NCBI RefSeq assembly: GCF_022867865.1
Contig: NZ_JALIEC010000007.1
Location: 62,001 to 126,000 of the forward strand
Length of the DNA stretch: 64,000 bases
DNA from: Phaeobacter sp. J2-8
GTDB lineage: Bacteria; Pseudomonadota; Alphaproteobacteria; Rhodobacterales; Rhodobacteraceae
Reading direction: 5' to 3'
The notes below the pieces were generated by a model. It made no database searches and was not told the origin of the DNA. It saw only the letters and a program-made list of their open reading frames with translations. Positions 49,201 through 59,366 of this stretch are shown here, in pieces. How positions within the stretch are numbered: position 1 is the first letter of the stretch; each line of letters starts with the position of its first letter. The position numbers were made by a program, and so were the translations under genes.

Positions 49201-52200
49201 TCTGGCAGGGGAATGGGGCGCGGCACACGCACATAGCGCTTTGTGCCACGCAATGCGGCCTGAACATTCGTCGGCGGCGCAACCAGATCTTCGAGCACCT
49301 GATTGGTCAGATCCGCCAATTGCGCCTCGCGTCCCCGGCCACGCCCTTCGGGCAGGACCAGATCCACCAGCGCCGTAGTCACCCCCGGCAATTCGCGCGG
49401 CATCACCCGCAGCGGACCGGCAAGTGTCGATTTCTCGGGCCATGGCAGCGCCTCGTTCCGCACCCGCGCCGCGCCATTGGAAAAGGCCGTGATATGCAGC
49501 GGCTTTGGCAGGTTTTCGTCTTCCATCGCCTGCGCCAGGAACAGAAGCGTGTAAAAGCCATGTTCCGCAACACGATGAAAAAACGATGATCCGGGCCGGT
49601 GGCTTTCGTCGCGGGTCACCAACCAGAAATGCGCCACACGCGATGGCACGATCCCCCGCGCCATCAGATCGCGGATCAAAAGGTCAAACCCTTCGCGCCC
49701 CCGTTCTGGTGACAGGACATAACTGGTATCTGACGCGCGGGCGAATGTATCACCCGGCCAGACTTCGATCACCGAATGATCTGCCGCCCGCAGCCGGTCC
49801 ACCACCGGGCGCGCCAGTCCGGCATCATCCATAAAGACAAGCCAGGTTTCCGGGGTATGAGTGACAGCTCACTTTCTACATCCACCTCGCAGGCCGCAAG
49901 CTGGGGCACCCAGGCCATACGGCTGGCCCATCCGGCAATGTCATCATCGCGCATGAGAAAGGCCTCTGCGCGGCTGTCCTGAACCTTGCCCGGTTCGATG
50001 AAATACGTCTGGTGCTGAAAGGCATAGGTCGGCAGGATCACCCGATTGCGCCGTGCCTCGCCCCAGATCTGCGGCCAGTCGATGGCAACGCCCAGCGCCG
50101 AAAGCTGGCCAAGCGCGGCCATGAAATAGCTGTCATCGGCAATGTCATCTTCGGGGTGGCGCAGCGTGCCCAGCACCTGATTTCCCGGCAGGTCGGGATG
50201 CAGGCGCGCCAGCGACGACAGCGCCTTGCCCGGACCGACCTCAAGAAATACCCGGTTCGGGGTTTTGGCCAATGTGGCGATGCAATCGGCAAAAAACACG
50301 GTATTGCGCAGATGCCCGACCCAGTAATCCGGGTCGGTGGCGTCGGCATCGCTGAGCGGCGCGCCGCTGCGGTTGGAAATGATCGGAATGCGCGGCGGAT
50401 GCAGGTCGATGCTGCGCAGATAGGCGCGGAAATCATCCAGGATCGGATCAAGCATGGCGGAATGCGCCGCAATGTCGATGGCCACGCGCTGGCAATCAAT
50501 CCCGTCCGCCTGAAGCCGTTTCTGCAAATCTTCCAGGCCCTTGTCGGAACCTGACGCCACCGACAGATCCGGTGCGTTCACGCTGGCAAGGTCCAGCCCG
50601 TCGCCAAGGTAAGGCCGCAGGGCCTCTGCCGAGAGTGAGACCGACAGCATGCCACCGGCAGGCACGGTATCAAACAATTGCCCGCGCAAATGCACCAGAC
50701 CAATGCAGTCTTCGAACGACATCACGCCCGCCAGACAGGCGGCGGTGTTTTCGCCCATCGAATGGCCGACCAGCGCCTTTGGCGTCACATCCCAGGACAG
50801 GCAAAGCTGCGCCAGCGCATATTCAACGATCATGATCAACGGCAACTGGACCGAGGGTTGCTTCAACCGCTCATCGGCCCGTTGCCGGTCCTCTTCGCGC
50901 GGCAACCAAAGCGCGCGGATGTCGTAATCCAGCTTCGGTTGCAGAATATCGAGGCCACGATCAATCCAGTCGGCAAAGACCGGCTCTGTCTCGTAGAGAT
51001 CCCGCGCCATACCGGCATATTGCGCGCCACCGCCGGGGAACATGAAGACCACATCGGGCGCCGCGTCCAACGCGGTATGGGCAAACACCCGGCGCGGATC
51101 GAGCGTTTCCAATTGTTCCGCCGCCTGTTCATGGTTTTCAGCGACCAGAACACGGCGGTGTTCAAACTTGCGTCGACCGGTTTCCAGCGTATAGGCCACA
51201 TCTGCGAGTTTTTGCTCAGGATGTGCGCGCAGATGGGCCGCCAGCGCGCGGGCGTTTGCCTCGACCGCTGCTTTGCTGCGTCCGGTCACGGTCAGGATCT
51301 GAAACGGCCAATCGCTCTCTTCCGAGGCGGCGCGTTCCGGGGCCTCTTCCAGCACCACATGTGCGTTGGTGCCGCCAACCCCCAGCGAATTCACCCCGGC
51401 GCGACGCGGACCACTGCGGCGACCCCATGGGGTCAGTTGGTCATTCACCGAAAACGGCGAGTTTTCGAAATCAATCGCCGGATTTGGTTTTTCGTACCCC
51501 AGGCTGGGCGGCATTTCCGCATGGGTCAGCGCCAGAGACGCTTTGATCAGGCTGGCAACCCCGGCAGCAGTGTCCAGGTGGCCGATGTTGGTTTTCACCG
51601 ATCCGATGCGGCAAAATCCGGTTTCGTCGGTGGTTTCGGCAAAGGCTTCGGTCAGGGCCGCGACCTCGATCGGGTCACCAAGATAGGTGCCGGTGCCGTG
51701 GCATTCGATATAATCGACGGTCTCGGCACTTATGCCCGCCATCGCCTGTGCCTCGGCAATCGCAGCGGCCTGACCCGCGACCGAGGGCGCGAGATAGCCG
51801 GCCTTGGCCGCGCCGTCATTGTTGACCGCGCTGCCCTTGATCACCGCCCAGATGTGATCCCCGTCGGCAATGGCATCCGCCAGCCGCCGCAGCACCACCA
51901 CACCAACGCCAGAGCCAAACACCGTGCCCTCGGCCCGGTGGTCAAAGGCGTGGCACGCGCCGTCCGGCGACAGGATCTCGTTTTCCTTGAAAAGATACCC
52001 CCGCCCCTGCGGCAATTCGATGGTCACGCCCCCCGCCAGCGCCATGTCACATTCGCCGTTGATCAGCGATTGCGCGGCGTAATGCGTCGCGACAAGCGAG
52101 GTGGAGCAGGCGGTTTGCAGGTTCAGCGACGGCCCTTTGAGGTCAAGGATATGGCTGAGACGCGTGGCCATGAAATCCTTGTCATTGCCAGTATGGCGCA

Positions 52201-52663
52201 ACAGGAACATGCCGGTGCCATCCACCAGATCGGGGTTGGAACAGACATTGAAATAGAAATAGCTGCCCATGCCGCTGCCGGCAAAAACACCCACCGGGCC
52301 GGGGGCTGTGTCGGGCATATGGCCGGCAGTTTCCATCGCCTCCCAGGCGCATTCCAGAAACTGGCGATGCTGGGGGTCCATGATCGCGGCATCCTTGGGC
52401 GACAGGCCAAAGAATTCGGCATCGAAATCGGCAAAATGATCCAGCGGCGCAGCAAAAGGCACATAGTTGCGGTGATGGATCAGACCGGGGCTTTCGCCTG
52501 CGTCGCGCAGATCCTCGTCACTGAGCCGGCGAATTGAGGATCGACCGTTGCGCAGGTTATCCCAAAACGCGGCAATATTGGCCGCACCGGGCAAACGGGC
52601 CGCCATTCCAACAATCGCAATATCAGTCTCGCTGAAATGAGCGAGGTCATGTTCAATAGACAT
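46230..52663 (-). CDS. Type I polyketide synthase KS-AT-KR-DH-ACP-TE (frameshifted)
   Basis: 2144-residue PKS after restoring one base near 49860-49880. KS about 10-440 (Cys186 in TACSTSL, His322 in HGTGTYLGDP, His362 in KTNIGHLD); AT about 540-840 (Ser635 in GHSMGE); KR about 960-1340 (GGTYLITGGFGGIG, catalytic Ser in FSSSST, Tyr in QVDYVAANEYLNA); dehydratase about 1390-1650 (HRTRSGVAVLP, Asp in LLHPAMMDIATG); ACP Ser1802 in FFDLGGHSLIAV; thioesterase about 1860-2120 (GGFSGGGITAYEMA, late His in PGDHDSM). The KR precedes the DH, the reverse of the common modular order. Start at 52663. Predicted to extend, reduce, dehydrate and release one chain. Confidence 0.88.
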
Positions 52664-52777
52664 CCGACAATCCCGTATGCCCCCGGTAAACGGAGGTAGT
52701 TTCAAATTGAGGTAATTTAAGGGCAAGTTCCCGGCGCAAGCGCCGCATTCGCCCGTCTGGCAGGGCCCGATTCCACA

Positions 52778-54145
52778 TCATGTCGCCGCCCCCGGAAAGA
52801 GTGTCATGATCGCCGCGCCATTGATCATCCAGGCCAAAAGCGCAATCAAACCGCCGACCACGGCAAACACCAGATCATGCATCGGATCCCAGGCCTTCAT
52901 CTTGCGGGCAAGGCGAACAACCACCGGATAGACCGCAATCATCGCCACGCCCTGGCCAGCAATCGCACCAAACAACCCGCCAAAATGCACACCGGCCAAC
53001 AAGCCGATGATCATAAAGGTGGCCCGCGCCGATTGCAGGCCAAAGAATCTGCGGCTGTCCCCGGCGGCGACCGCCGTCTGATCATAGGTCAGCGCGACGA
53101 TCAGCGGCAATTGCGCAATCGCAATCACCACCGCAACCGGCCCCGCCATGGCATAGCGATCATCATACATCACCCCGACCAACCACACCCCCGACGCGGC
53201 AAAAATCGCCTGAAGCACCATCAAGCCAGAGGTCACCATGACCCGCATCCGCCGCAGCTTGGCAAAGTTTTCGGGCGCGGCACCGGGCGGTGTTTCGCGG
53301 TAAATCGGGATCAGCACCTTGCGGGTGACCACCATTCCCAACAACATCGGGAAGGACGCCAGAAAGAAACCGATGTTATAGACGCCAAACTGATCAATCG
53401 GCAGGTAGCGGCCCAAAATGATCTTGTCGCCCTGATGGAACAGGAACCCGACAAGGGTGGACAGGAAAATCCACTTGCCGAAATTTATCAGCTCCTGCAC
53501 CGCAGGTTTTTCCCAACGAAACTGATTGCCCCGTCCGGGCAGGAATTTCATGTTCAGCCAAAGCTGGGCCGCCATCGACACGATGCCCGACACCACCAAG
53601 GCAAAAACCGATTGCAGCCAATAGGCCAGCAAAATTGCGAAAAACACGCCCACCAGCTGGGTCGCGATTTCCAGAAGCGTCACCCGCCCCAGAATCAGGT
53701 GGCGGTTCGCGGTTTCCATTTTGGTCGGATTGAACCCCTGAATGATCAGCGTCAGGCTCATCAATGGCAAGAGCATCACAAGCTGCGGCTCGTCATAGAA
53801 CTGCGCCAGCGGCCAGGCCATCGCACAGGCCGCCAGCCAAAGCCCAAACCCCCGGACAACCTGAATGGTCCAGGCGGTATCAAGGAAATCTGCGTCGTCG
53901 CCCCGTTTGCTTTGTTGAATTGCGGGCGAAACACCGACATCGGAAAACATCTGCAACCCTTGCAGAAACACCATGGTCAGCGCCATCAGGCCAAAAGCCT
54001 CGGGGAAGAGGATGCGGGTCAGAATGAGGTTCGAGCCCAGGCGCACCAGCTGGGTCATGCCAAAGCCACCAACGGTGAAAAGACCGGACCGCAAAGCACG
54101 CGCCGTCAGGGACCCGCCGCTCAATTTCCGCGCAATTGCCCTCAT
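52778..54145 (-). CDS. Wzx-type oligosaccharide flippase
   Basis: 455-residue polytopic protein of the MOP superfamily (polysaccharide biosynthesis branch), about 12 hydrophobic segments. Family-typical features are the N-terminal GGFGMTQLVRLGSNLILTR and ILFPEAFGLMAL, followed by DVGVSPAIQQ. Start at 54145 is preferred over 54160 because its ATGA overlaps the stop of the upstream GT2 gene. Expected to flip lipid-linked repeat units to the periplasm. It lies just upstream of the PKS on the same strand. Confidence 0.85.
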   Translation of the reverse strand: MRAIARKLSGGSLTARALRSGLFTVGGFGMTQLVRLGSNLILTRILFPEAFGLMALTMVFLQGLQMFSDVGVSPAIQQSKRGDDADFLDTAWTIQVVRGFGLWLAACAMAWPLAQFYDEPQLVMLLPLMSLTLIIQGFNPTKMETANRHLILGRVTLLEIATQLVGVFFAILLAYWLQSVFALVVSGIVSMAAQLWLNMKFLPGRGNQFRWEKPAVQELINFGKWIFLSTLVGFLFHQGDKIILGRYLPIDQFGVYNIGFFLASFPMLLGMVVTRKVLIPIYRETPPGAAPENFAKLRRMRVMVTSGLMVLQAIFAASGVWLVGVMYDDRYAMAGPVAVVIAIAQLPLIVALTYDQTAVAAGDSRRFFGLQSARATFMIIGLLAGVHFGGLFGAIAGQGVAMIAVYPVVVRLARKMKAWDPMHDLVFAVVGGLIALLAWMINGAAIMTLFPGAAT

Positions 54146-54992
54146 CTGCCGCGGCTCCATCCTGCGTCGCCGCCGAATTTTGTCGCCAGCGCCACCCCGG
54201 CATAAACCGCAAAGCCAAACGGATCGCGCAGCGCCAGCCCCAGCTTGCCGCCCAGACCTGGCGTCACCGAATCATCATTGGCGACCAGCGCGGGAAACTT
54301 TTCCCGGATCTCATCAACACCGATGTTCTGGCGCCTGCGCACCCGCACCAGCGCGGGCCAACCTTCGACCAGGGGCCAGCGATACCGCCCGGGCACCGCA
54401 TGACGTTCCGCGCGGCAAACTGCAAACGGGCAAATGTGTCATCGGAAATGATCGCGGGCCAATCGCCCCAGCGCGCACGCCCGGCGGCATTCACCGCGAA
54501 CAACCCGCATCCCGGAACACCCTGACGGATAAACGGCACCCGGCGGTAAATCCGGGCATAGGCGCGTGACAGGGCGCTGTCCGGATCAGGAATTTCCAGC
54601 GTGCCACTGGCATAGGCCGCGCCGTCCTGCTGCAAAAATTGCGCCAATTGCCCCAACACATCACCATCCACAACCACATCAGCATCCAGGTAGGCACGCA
54701 CCGGCGCGCGCGCAATTGCATCCCCGGCATTCAACGCCGCGATCTTGCTGCCCTCGGCCAGCTCAACCACATCCAGATGCCAGCCCCGCGCGGCAAATTC
54801 TGCCGCATACCCGCGTGCCACATCACCGGTCCGATCCGTACAGCCATTTGCGACCACAATCACCTGCGCATGATCCGGACCTTTCGACCCAATTATCGCA
54901 TCAAGACAGGCACCAATCCAACGCTCTTCGTTGTGGGCAGGGATTACCACCGCCAAAATAAAGTTTTGGTTCAACGACACGATAAAACTCAT
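54142..54992 (-). CDS. Family 2 glycosyltransferase (frameshifted)
   Basis: 283 residues after restoring one base near 54395-54412. The GT-A start is FILAVVIPAHNEERWIGACL; YLDADVVVDGDVL gives the metal-binding acids and SDDTFARLQFAA the catalytic region. The downstream frame continues RHAVPGRYRWPLVEGW and ends near the C-terminus with GVALATKFGG. Relatives transfer sugars to lipid-linked intermediates. It is the first gene of the minus-strand flippase/PKS/NRPS transcript and is divergent from the GT4 at 55067. Confidence 0.8.
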
Positions 54993-55066
54993 AACAATTT
55001 TGTTCTTCTCTGTGGACTATACATGCAACTGTGGCCAAACCATGATGCGGCAAGGGAAAACGATGG

Positions 55067-56281
55067 ATGGGCTGCATGTCACAAGGGGAAAAAATCGGGT
55101 ATCTCGTCCCGCAGTTTCCGGGACAGACACATATTTTCTTTTGGCGTGAAATTGCGGCGATGGAAAAAACCGGCATCACGCCGGTGCTGTTTTCCACCCG
55201 CAAGCCGCCCGCTGGGCTGATCTCGCATGAATGGTCGACGGCGGCGATGGCCCGCACAACCTATCTGGGCGAGGTGTCTCTGACCTCTGCCTTGTCGGTT
55301 CTGCCCCGGCTGCCGTGGCCTGCGCTCTGGCGGGAAATCCGCCGCGATGGCCTCTCGGTGGTCAAGGATGCTGCAATCTGTGCGGCGGCGGCACAGGCGC
55401 TTTGCGATCACTGTGCGGAGCAGGGAATTTCCCATGTGCATGTCCATTCCTGCGCCCGCGCGGCGCTGATTGCGGCGCTGGCACAGGATCTTGGCGGGCC
55501 AAGCTATTCCCTGACCTTGCACGGGCCGTTGTCCGATTATGGCAGCGCCCAGCGCTATAAGTGGCGCAATGCCAAATTCGCCACCGTGATCACCCGCAAA
55601 TTGATTGCCGAAATGCAGGCCGATCTGCCGGACGATCTGCCGCGTCTGATTCTGCGCCCGATGGGGGTGGATACGGATTACCTCCGGCGAGACGCCCCCT
55701 ATGTTCCGTCCGAACCGGGCGGGCCGATCCGGGTCTTTTCCTGCGGGCGGTTGAATGTGGTCAAAGGCCATCAGGATCTGATCGAGGCGGTGCGCCAATT
55801 GCGTGCAGACGGCCATGATGTGACGTTGGAAATCGCCGGACAGGATGACGACGGTGGCAGCGGCTTCCGTCTGGTGCTGGAACAATTGATCAAGCAACAT
55901 GGGCTGACGGAACATGTCACCCTGCTGGGCGCGATTGACGCCGCCGCGGTCAAGGCGAAACTGCTGGGGGCAGACATCTTTGCCCTAGCCAGCTGGCATG
56001 AACCTCTGGGCGTCGCCTATATGGAGGCGATTGCCTGTGGCGTGCCGACCATTGGCACCAATGCCGGCGGGGTGCCGGAATTGATCGACGACGGCGTCGA
56101 GGGTCTGTTGGTGGCGCCAAAGTCGCCAGAGGCGCTGGCCGCAGCGATTCTACGCATCCATCAAGATCCCGCATTGGCCAGCCACCTCAGCGAAACCGGA
56201 CGCGCGCGGATCGAACGCGACTATCGCGCCAGCCTGGGCGCAGAGGTGATTGTCGAAGAAATGCGGCGGTCGCAGGGCTGA
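55067..56281 (+). CDS. Family 4 glycosyltransferase
   Basis: 404-residue GT-B enzyme. IGYLVPQFPGQTHIFFWREI is followed by VHVHSCARAALIAALAQ and SLTLHGPLSDYGS; the GT4 core has SCGRLNVVKGHQDLIEA, LLGAIDAAAVKAKL and ASWHEPLGVAYMEAIACGVP. Resembles colanic-acid/EPS chain extension enzymes. Start at 55067, with 55076 possible; AAGGG lies upstream. Convergent with the RTX gene. Confidence 0.86.
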   Translation: MGCMSQGEKIGYLVPQFPGQTHIFFWREIAAMEKTGITPVLFSTRKPPAGLISHEWSTAAMARTTYLGEVSLTSALSVLPRLPWPALWREIRRDGLSVVKDAAICAAAAQALCDHCAEQGISHVHVHSCARAALIAALAQDLGGPSYSLTLHGPLSDYGSAQRYKWRNAKFATVITRKLIAEMQADLPDDLPRLILRPMGVDTDYLRRDAPYVPSEPGGPIRVFSCGRLNVVKGHQDLIEAVRQLRADGHDVTLEIAGQDDDGGSGFRLVLEQLIKQHGLTEHVTLLGAIDAAAVKAKLLGADIFALASWHEPLGVAYMEAIACGVPTIGTNAGGVPELIDDGVEGLLVAPKSPEALAAAILRIHQDPALASHLSETGRARIERDYRASLGAEVIVEEMRRSQG

Positions 56282-56323
56282 ACGCGACACCGTTCGCGTC
56301 CCCTGTCCCCCTGCCTGCAACCT

Positions 56324-59269
56324 TTACTGCGCCTGCAACAGGTCGGCACCAATTTCGATATCCGCAAAGCGCACGGTTTCAATATCGCGCAGATGGCTTA
56401 CCTGTGCGCCGCGCCAAATCCGCAGAACATCCCCCGCCATATCAAACCCGTAATCGCCATAGGCCCCCGGCAGAACGGCGACATCATTGCCGGCCCCGCC
56501 ATGCAGAAAATCGCCGCGCCCATGTGCGATCAACACATCATCACCGCCCAACCCGATCAAGACATCTTCTTCGCTGCTGCCTTCGATCCTGTCCGCACCA
56601 TCAGTGCCGCGGGACATCACACCGTTTCTGAAGGTCTCTGCTGTGCGGACCTCCCACCATGCTGGCGTGTCGCGGTCAAAGGCCATCAACGCATCCCAAC
56701 GCGGGTTGCTGTCGTCCAGATGCCGCAAATGCCCCCAACTGCCGTATTTCGACGGCGCGCCGACATCGACAAACGCATTGAACATCGTTCCGCCGACGGC
56801 CCGCCAGGCCTGCAACAGATCGGTATAGATCTCGGCCATGTCCGGCGTGTAGTTCAGCTGATGGAAATAGGCGGTCATATCCGCATCTTCCAGCCATGGC
56901 CCCTGGCCCTGAATATGTGTCCCGCCCTCATACATCACCAGCGCCAGACCATGTTTGGCGGCAACCCCGGCGTGATAGGGCCAAAGCTCCTCGGTCAACT
57001 CGGCCAAAGATCCTTCGCGCAGCCGGGCAATTGTCGGGGCAATTGTGCCCTGGAACCGATGTTCCCGCACATATTCGCGCAGCGCCACCCGCTGCAATCC
57101 CTGCGCCGCGCCGGCCGCGCGGGCGGTTTCCGCCGCTTCATCCAACAACGACCGAAGCTGACCGCCCCCGTCCTCACTGCCAATGGAATGGCCGAAATAG
57201 CCCGACACCGCATAGGCCTGAAACCGGGTGACCGGTGCTTCATGGCCCTCGGCCTGCCACAACGGCGCTTGCAACAACGGTTCCTCCAACCCGGGCCAGC
57301 CGGTCTGGACAGCGATCACATTGACCAGCCGCGCCGGGGCGTCATCGCCAAACACATCGGTCCACAGATCAGCGACCTCTGCCGCGCGCATCCCGGCAAA
57401 TTGCATCCAGCCGTTGTCGCCCGCCGCATCCCCCCAACGTGCCTCGGCCTGTTGACCGGCCCAGATCGCTTGCGGAAAAATCCGGTTCCAGAGCTCGTTT
57501 GAATATTCCACATAGACCTTCAATCGCAGATCAAGCCCGTCGCGGACCGTTTCGGCGTAGCGGCGGATGAAATCGTCATCGGCCATATGTGGCATCGGAA
57601 TCCAAGGGTCCGCCCCAACCAGATTGGCCAAGGTCAGCAGATGTTCCACCGGCACGCCGCGTTGGGCATAGCTGTAATCACTGACCCTTGCGCGATCCTG
57701 CCATGTCACCTTGTCAGAGCCATTGGTGAACATCCAATCCATGAACCGCAGGCTGCGCAGATCGGCAATCCGGGCCACAAAATCGGGATTGAACACCATG
57801 CCGACCTCATGCAGCGGAATGTGATTTTCATGCACAATCGCGATGTCGCGGATGTAATCCCCGGTGCCTTCGGGGTCGGTTTCGCGGATCTGAACCGCAA
57901 CCGTGTCATCGTCAGGCCGGAAGTTGAACCAGATTTCGTGATCGTTGCGCGCCTGCACCTTTGCCAGCCCGACAACATCCAAAGTCCCGCTGCCCTTCCA
58001 TGTCATCCGGTAACTGCCCCGGAGCGATTGCACCTCTTGTGGCAATTCCGTCAGGACAAAGGTCTCGATCCGGTCAACCCCATCCGGCAGACGGGTGACC
58101 CAGCCCTGATCATCGAACACCCCATCCGCCAACAGATCCTCATAGCTCCATGCGCCCCATGTGCTCTGGGTGTGCCCCACCCATCGGCGCGCGGTTTTCA
58201 TCACATCGACAAACGGCTGCTGGGTTGACCAATCCGCAATCCCGTTCAACCCCATCCCAAGCGAAGGATTTTCCAGCCCGGTGGTATTGGCGGCCGGGAT
58301 CGGCACAGGGGCCTCTGCCTGTTTGAGCGGTGTGTGACTGCCCCGCTCAACCTCGGTGTTTTCTGCCCGCTGCCGGGGGGCAGTGAAATCTGCCAGATGG
58401 CGCCAGATGAATTCGGCGGTGGCGGCATAATTGGCAACCAGCAGCGGATGCGCATCCTCGAACCGGGAAAAATCGGCGGGCGGCGGGGCATTATACAGCG
58501 CGGAATAGGTGATCAGCGCCGCGATCAGATAGGTGGTCGGCGTGCCGTGCGGCGCATCGTCCGTGTAAAGATCCACCGGCGTGAGTTCCTGCAAGGGGCC
58601 TTCGGTCAACAACCCGGTCAGGATCGACCCAACCGGGATCAGACGCACATCCAGCTCCGGCACCGCCGCCGCAACCCCGGCGTGATAATCCAGATACCAA
58701 TCGTGATAATCGCCGGTGGTGAACGCCTGATACCGCCTATATTGCCACCACAATGGCGGGAACCGTTTCATTTCGGCCCAGCCTTCATAAAGAAACACGG
58801 TCGGACGCGCCCCATCCTGCATCGCCCATTTCGCCAACTCTACCGTGCCGCTGATCGCAGAGCGTTGGTCGGGAATATTCCCTTCATAGACGGCATCCGG
58901 GGCCTGATACTGGATGAAATTTTCCGGGTTTATCAACACGGTATCAATATCCGCAGCGGCAAAAGACCCCTGTTCCGCCGTATAGGACGGGGTGACGCCG
59001 GGAAAGGTCCACGTCGGGCTTGGCGGGATTTTGTCAGGAAACTCAATGCCAAAGGTATATTCACCGCTCAGGGCGAGATCACGCCCATCCGCCGCCGCCA
59101 GAAGGTTCAGCCAATAAGGCACCGCCGTGCCATCAGATTCGGTCGGATGGTCGATCAGCGAATTGCCCCAGACATAAACCCGCAGCTTGTCGACCTCTTG
59201 CGCCGGGGCAAGCCCGGGCAAAGTGGCTGCCAAGACAAAGCAAATCACCCGGCTAAGAGAATTGAACAT
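56324..59269 (-). CDS. Secreted glycosidase-like protein with RTX repeats
   Basis: 981 residues from ATG 59269 (AGGTGAGG site). A Sec signal peptide (MFNSLSRVICFVLAATLPGL, cleavage near APAQ) is followed by a SGNH-like domain (about 25-290, VYVWGNSLIDHPTESDG). A middle domain (about 330-860) reads like a clan GH-A barrel: PWIPMPHMADDDFIRRYAE, YVEYSNELWNR (Asn-Glu, likely acid/base) and ALVMYEGGTH (likely nucleophile). The C-terminus has RTX nonapeptides LGGDDVLIA and GGAGNDVAV. Probably cuts or trims an extracellular polysaccharide. Having both a Sec signal and RTX repeats is unusual, because most RTX proteins leave by type I secretion. Confidence 0.72.
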   Translation of the reverse strand: MFNSLSRVICFVLAATLPGLAPAQEVDKLRVYVWGNSLIDHPTESDGTAVPYWLNLLAAADGRDLALSGEYTFGIEFPDKIPPSPTWTFPGVTPSYTAEQGSFAAADIDTVLINPENFIQYQAPDAVYEGNIPDQRSAISGTVELAKWAMQDGARPTVFLYEGWAEMKRFPPLWWQYRRYQAFTTGDYHDWYLDYHAGVAAAVPELDVRLIPVGSILTGLLTEGPLQELTPVDLYTDDAPHGTPTTYLIAALITYSALYNAPPPADFSRFEDAHPLLVANYAATAEFIWRHLADFTAPRQRAENTEVERGSHTPLKQAEAPVPIPAANTTGLENPSLGMGLNGIADWSTQQPFVDVMKTARRWVGHTQSTWGAWSYEDLLADGVFDDQGWVTRLPDGVDRIETFVLTELPQEVQSLRGSYRMTWKGSGTLDVVGLAKVQARNDHEIWFNFRPDDDTVAVQIRETDPEGTGDYIRDIAIVHENHIPLHEVGMVFNPDFVARIADLRSLRFMDWMFTNGSDKVTWQDRARVSDYSYAQRGVPVEHLLTLANLVGADPWIPMPHMADDDFIRRYAETVRDGLDLRLKVYVEYSNELWNRIFPQAIWAGQQAEARWGDAAGDNGWMQFAGMRAAEVADLWTDVFGDDAPARLVNVIAVQTGWPGLEEPLLQAPLWQAEGHEAPVTRFQAYAVSGYFGHSIGSEDGGGQLRSLLDEAAETARAAGAAQGLQRVALREYVREHRFQGTIAPTIARLREGSLAELTEELWPYHAGVAAKHGLALVMYEGGTHIQGQGPWLEDADMTAYFHQLNYTPDMAEIYTDLLQAWRAVGGTMFNAFVDVGAPSKYGSWGHLRHLDDSNPRWDALMAFDRDTPAWWEVRTAETFRNGVMSRGTDGADRIEGSSEEDVLIGLGGDDVLIAHGRGDFLHGGAGNDVAVLPGAYGDYGFDMAGDVLRIWRGAQVSHLRDIETVRFADIEIGADLLQAQ

Positions 59270-59366
59270 GAGCCTCACCTTGTATTGTTCCGCACCGACA
59301 TATCCGTGAAGCTTATGACGACATTTTGGCAAATCACTTCACAATATCGCGTCCCGGGCCCCCGGA

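Noticed and set aside
48126-49589. Long plus-strand open frame antisense to the PKS (487 aa)
   Set aside because: Antisense shadow; the PKS KR and DH motifs are clear on the minus strand.
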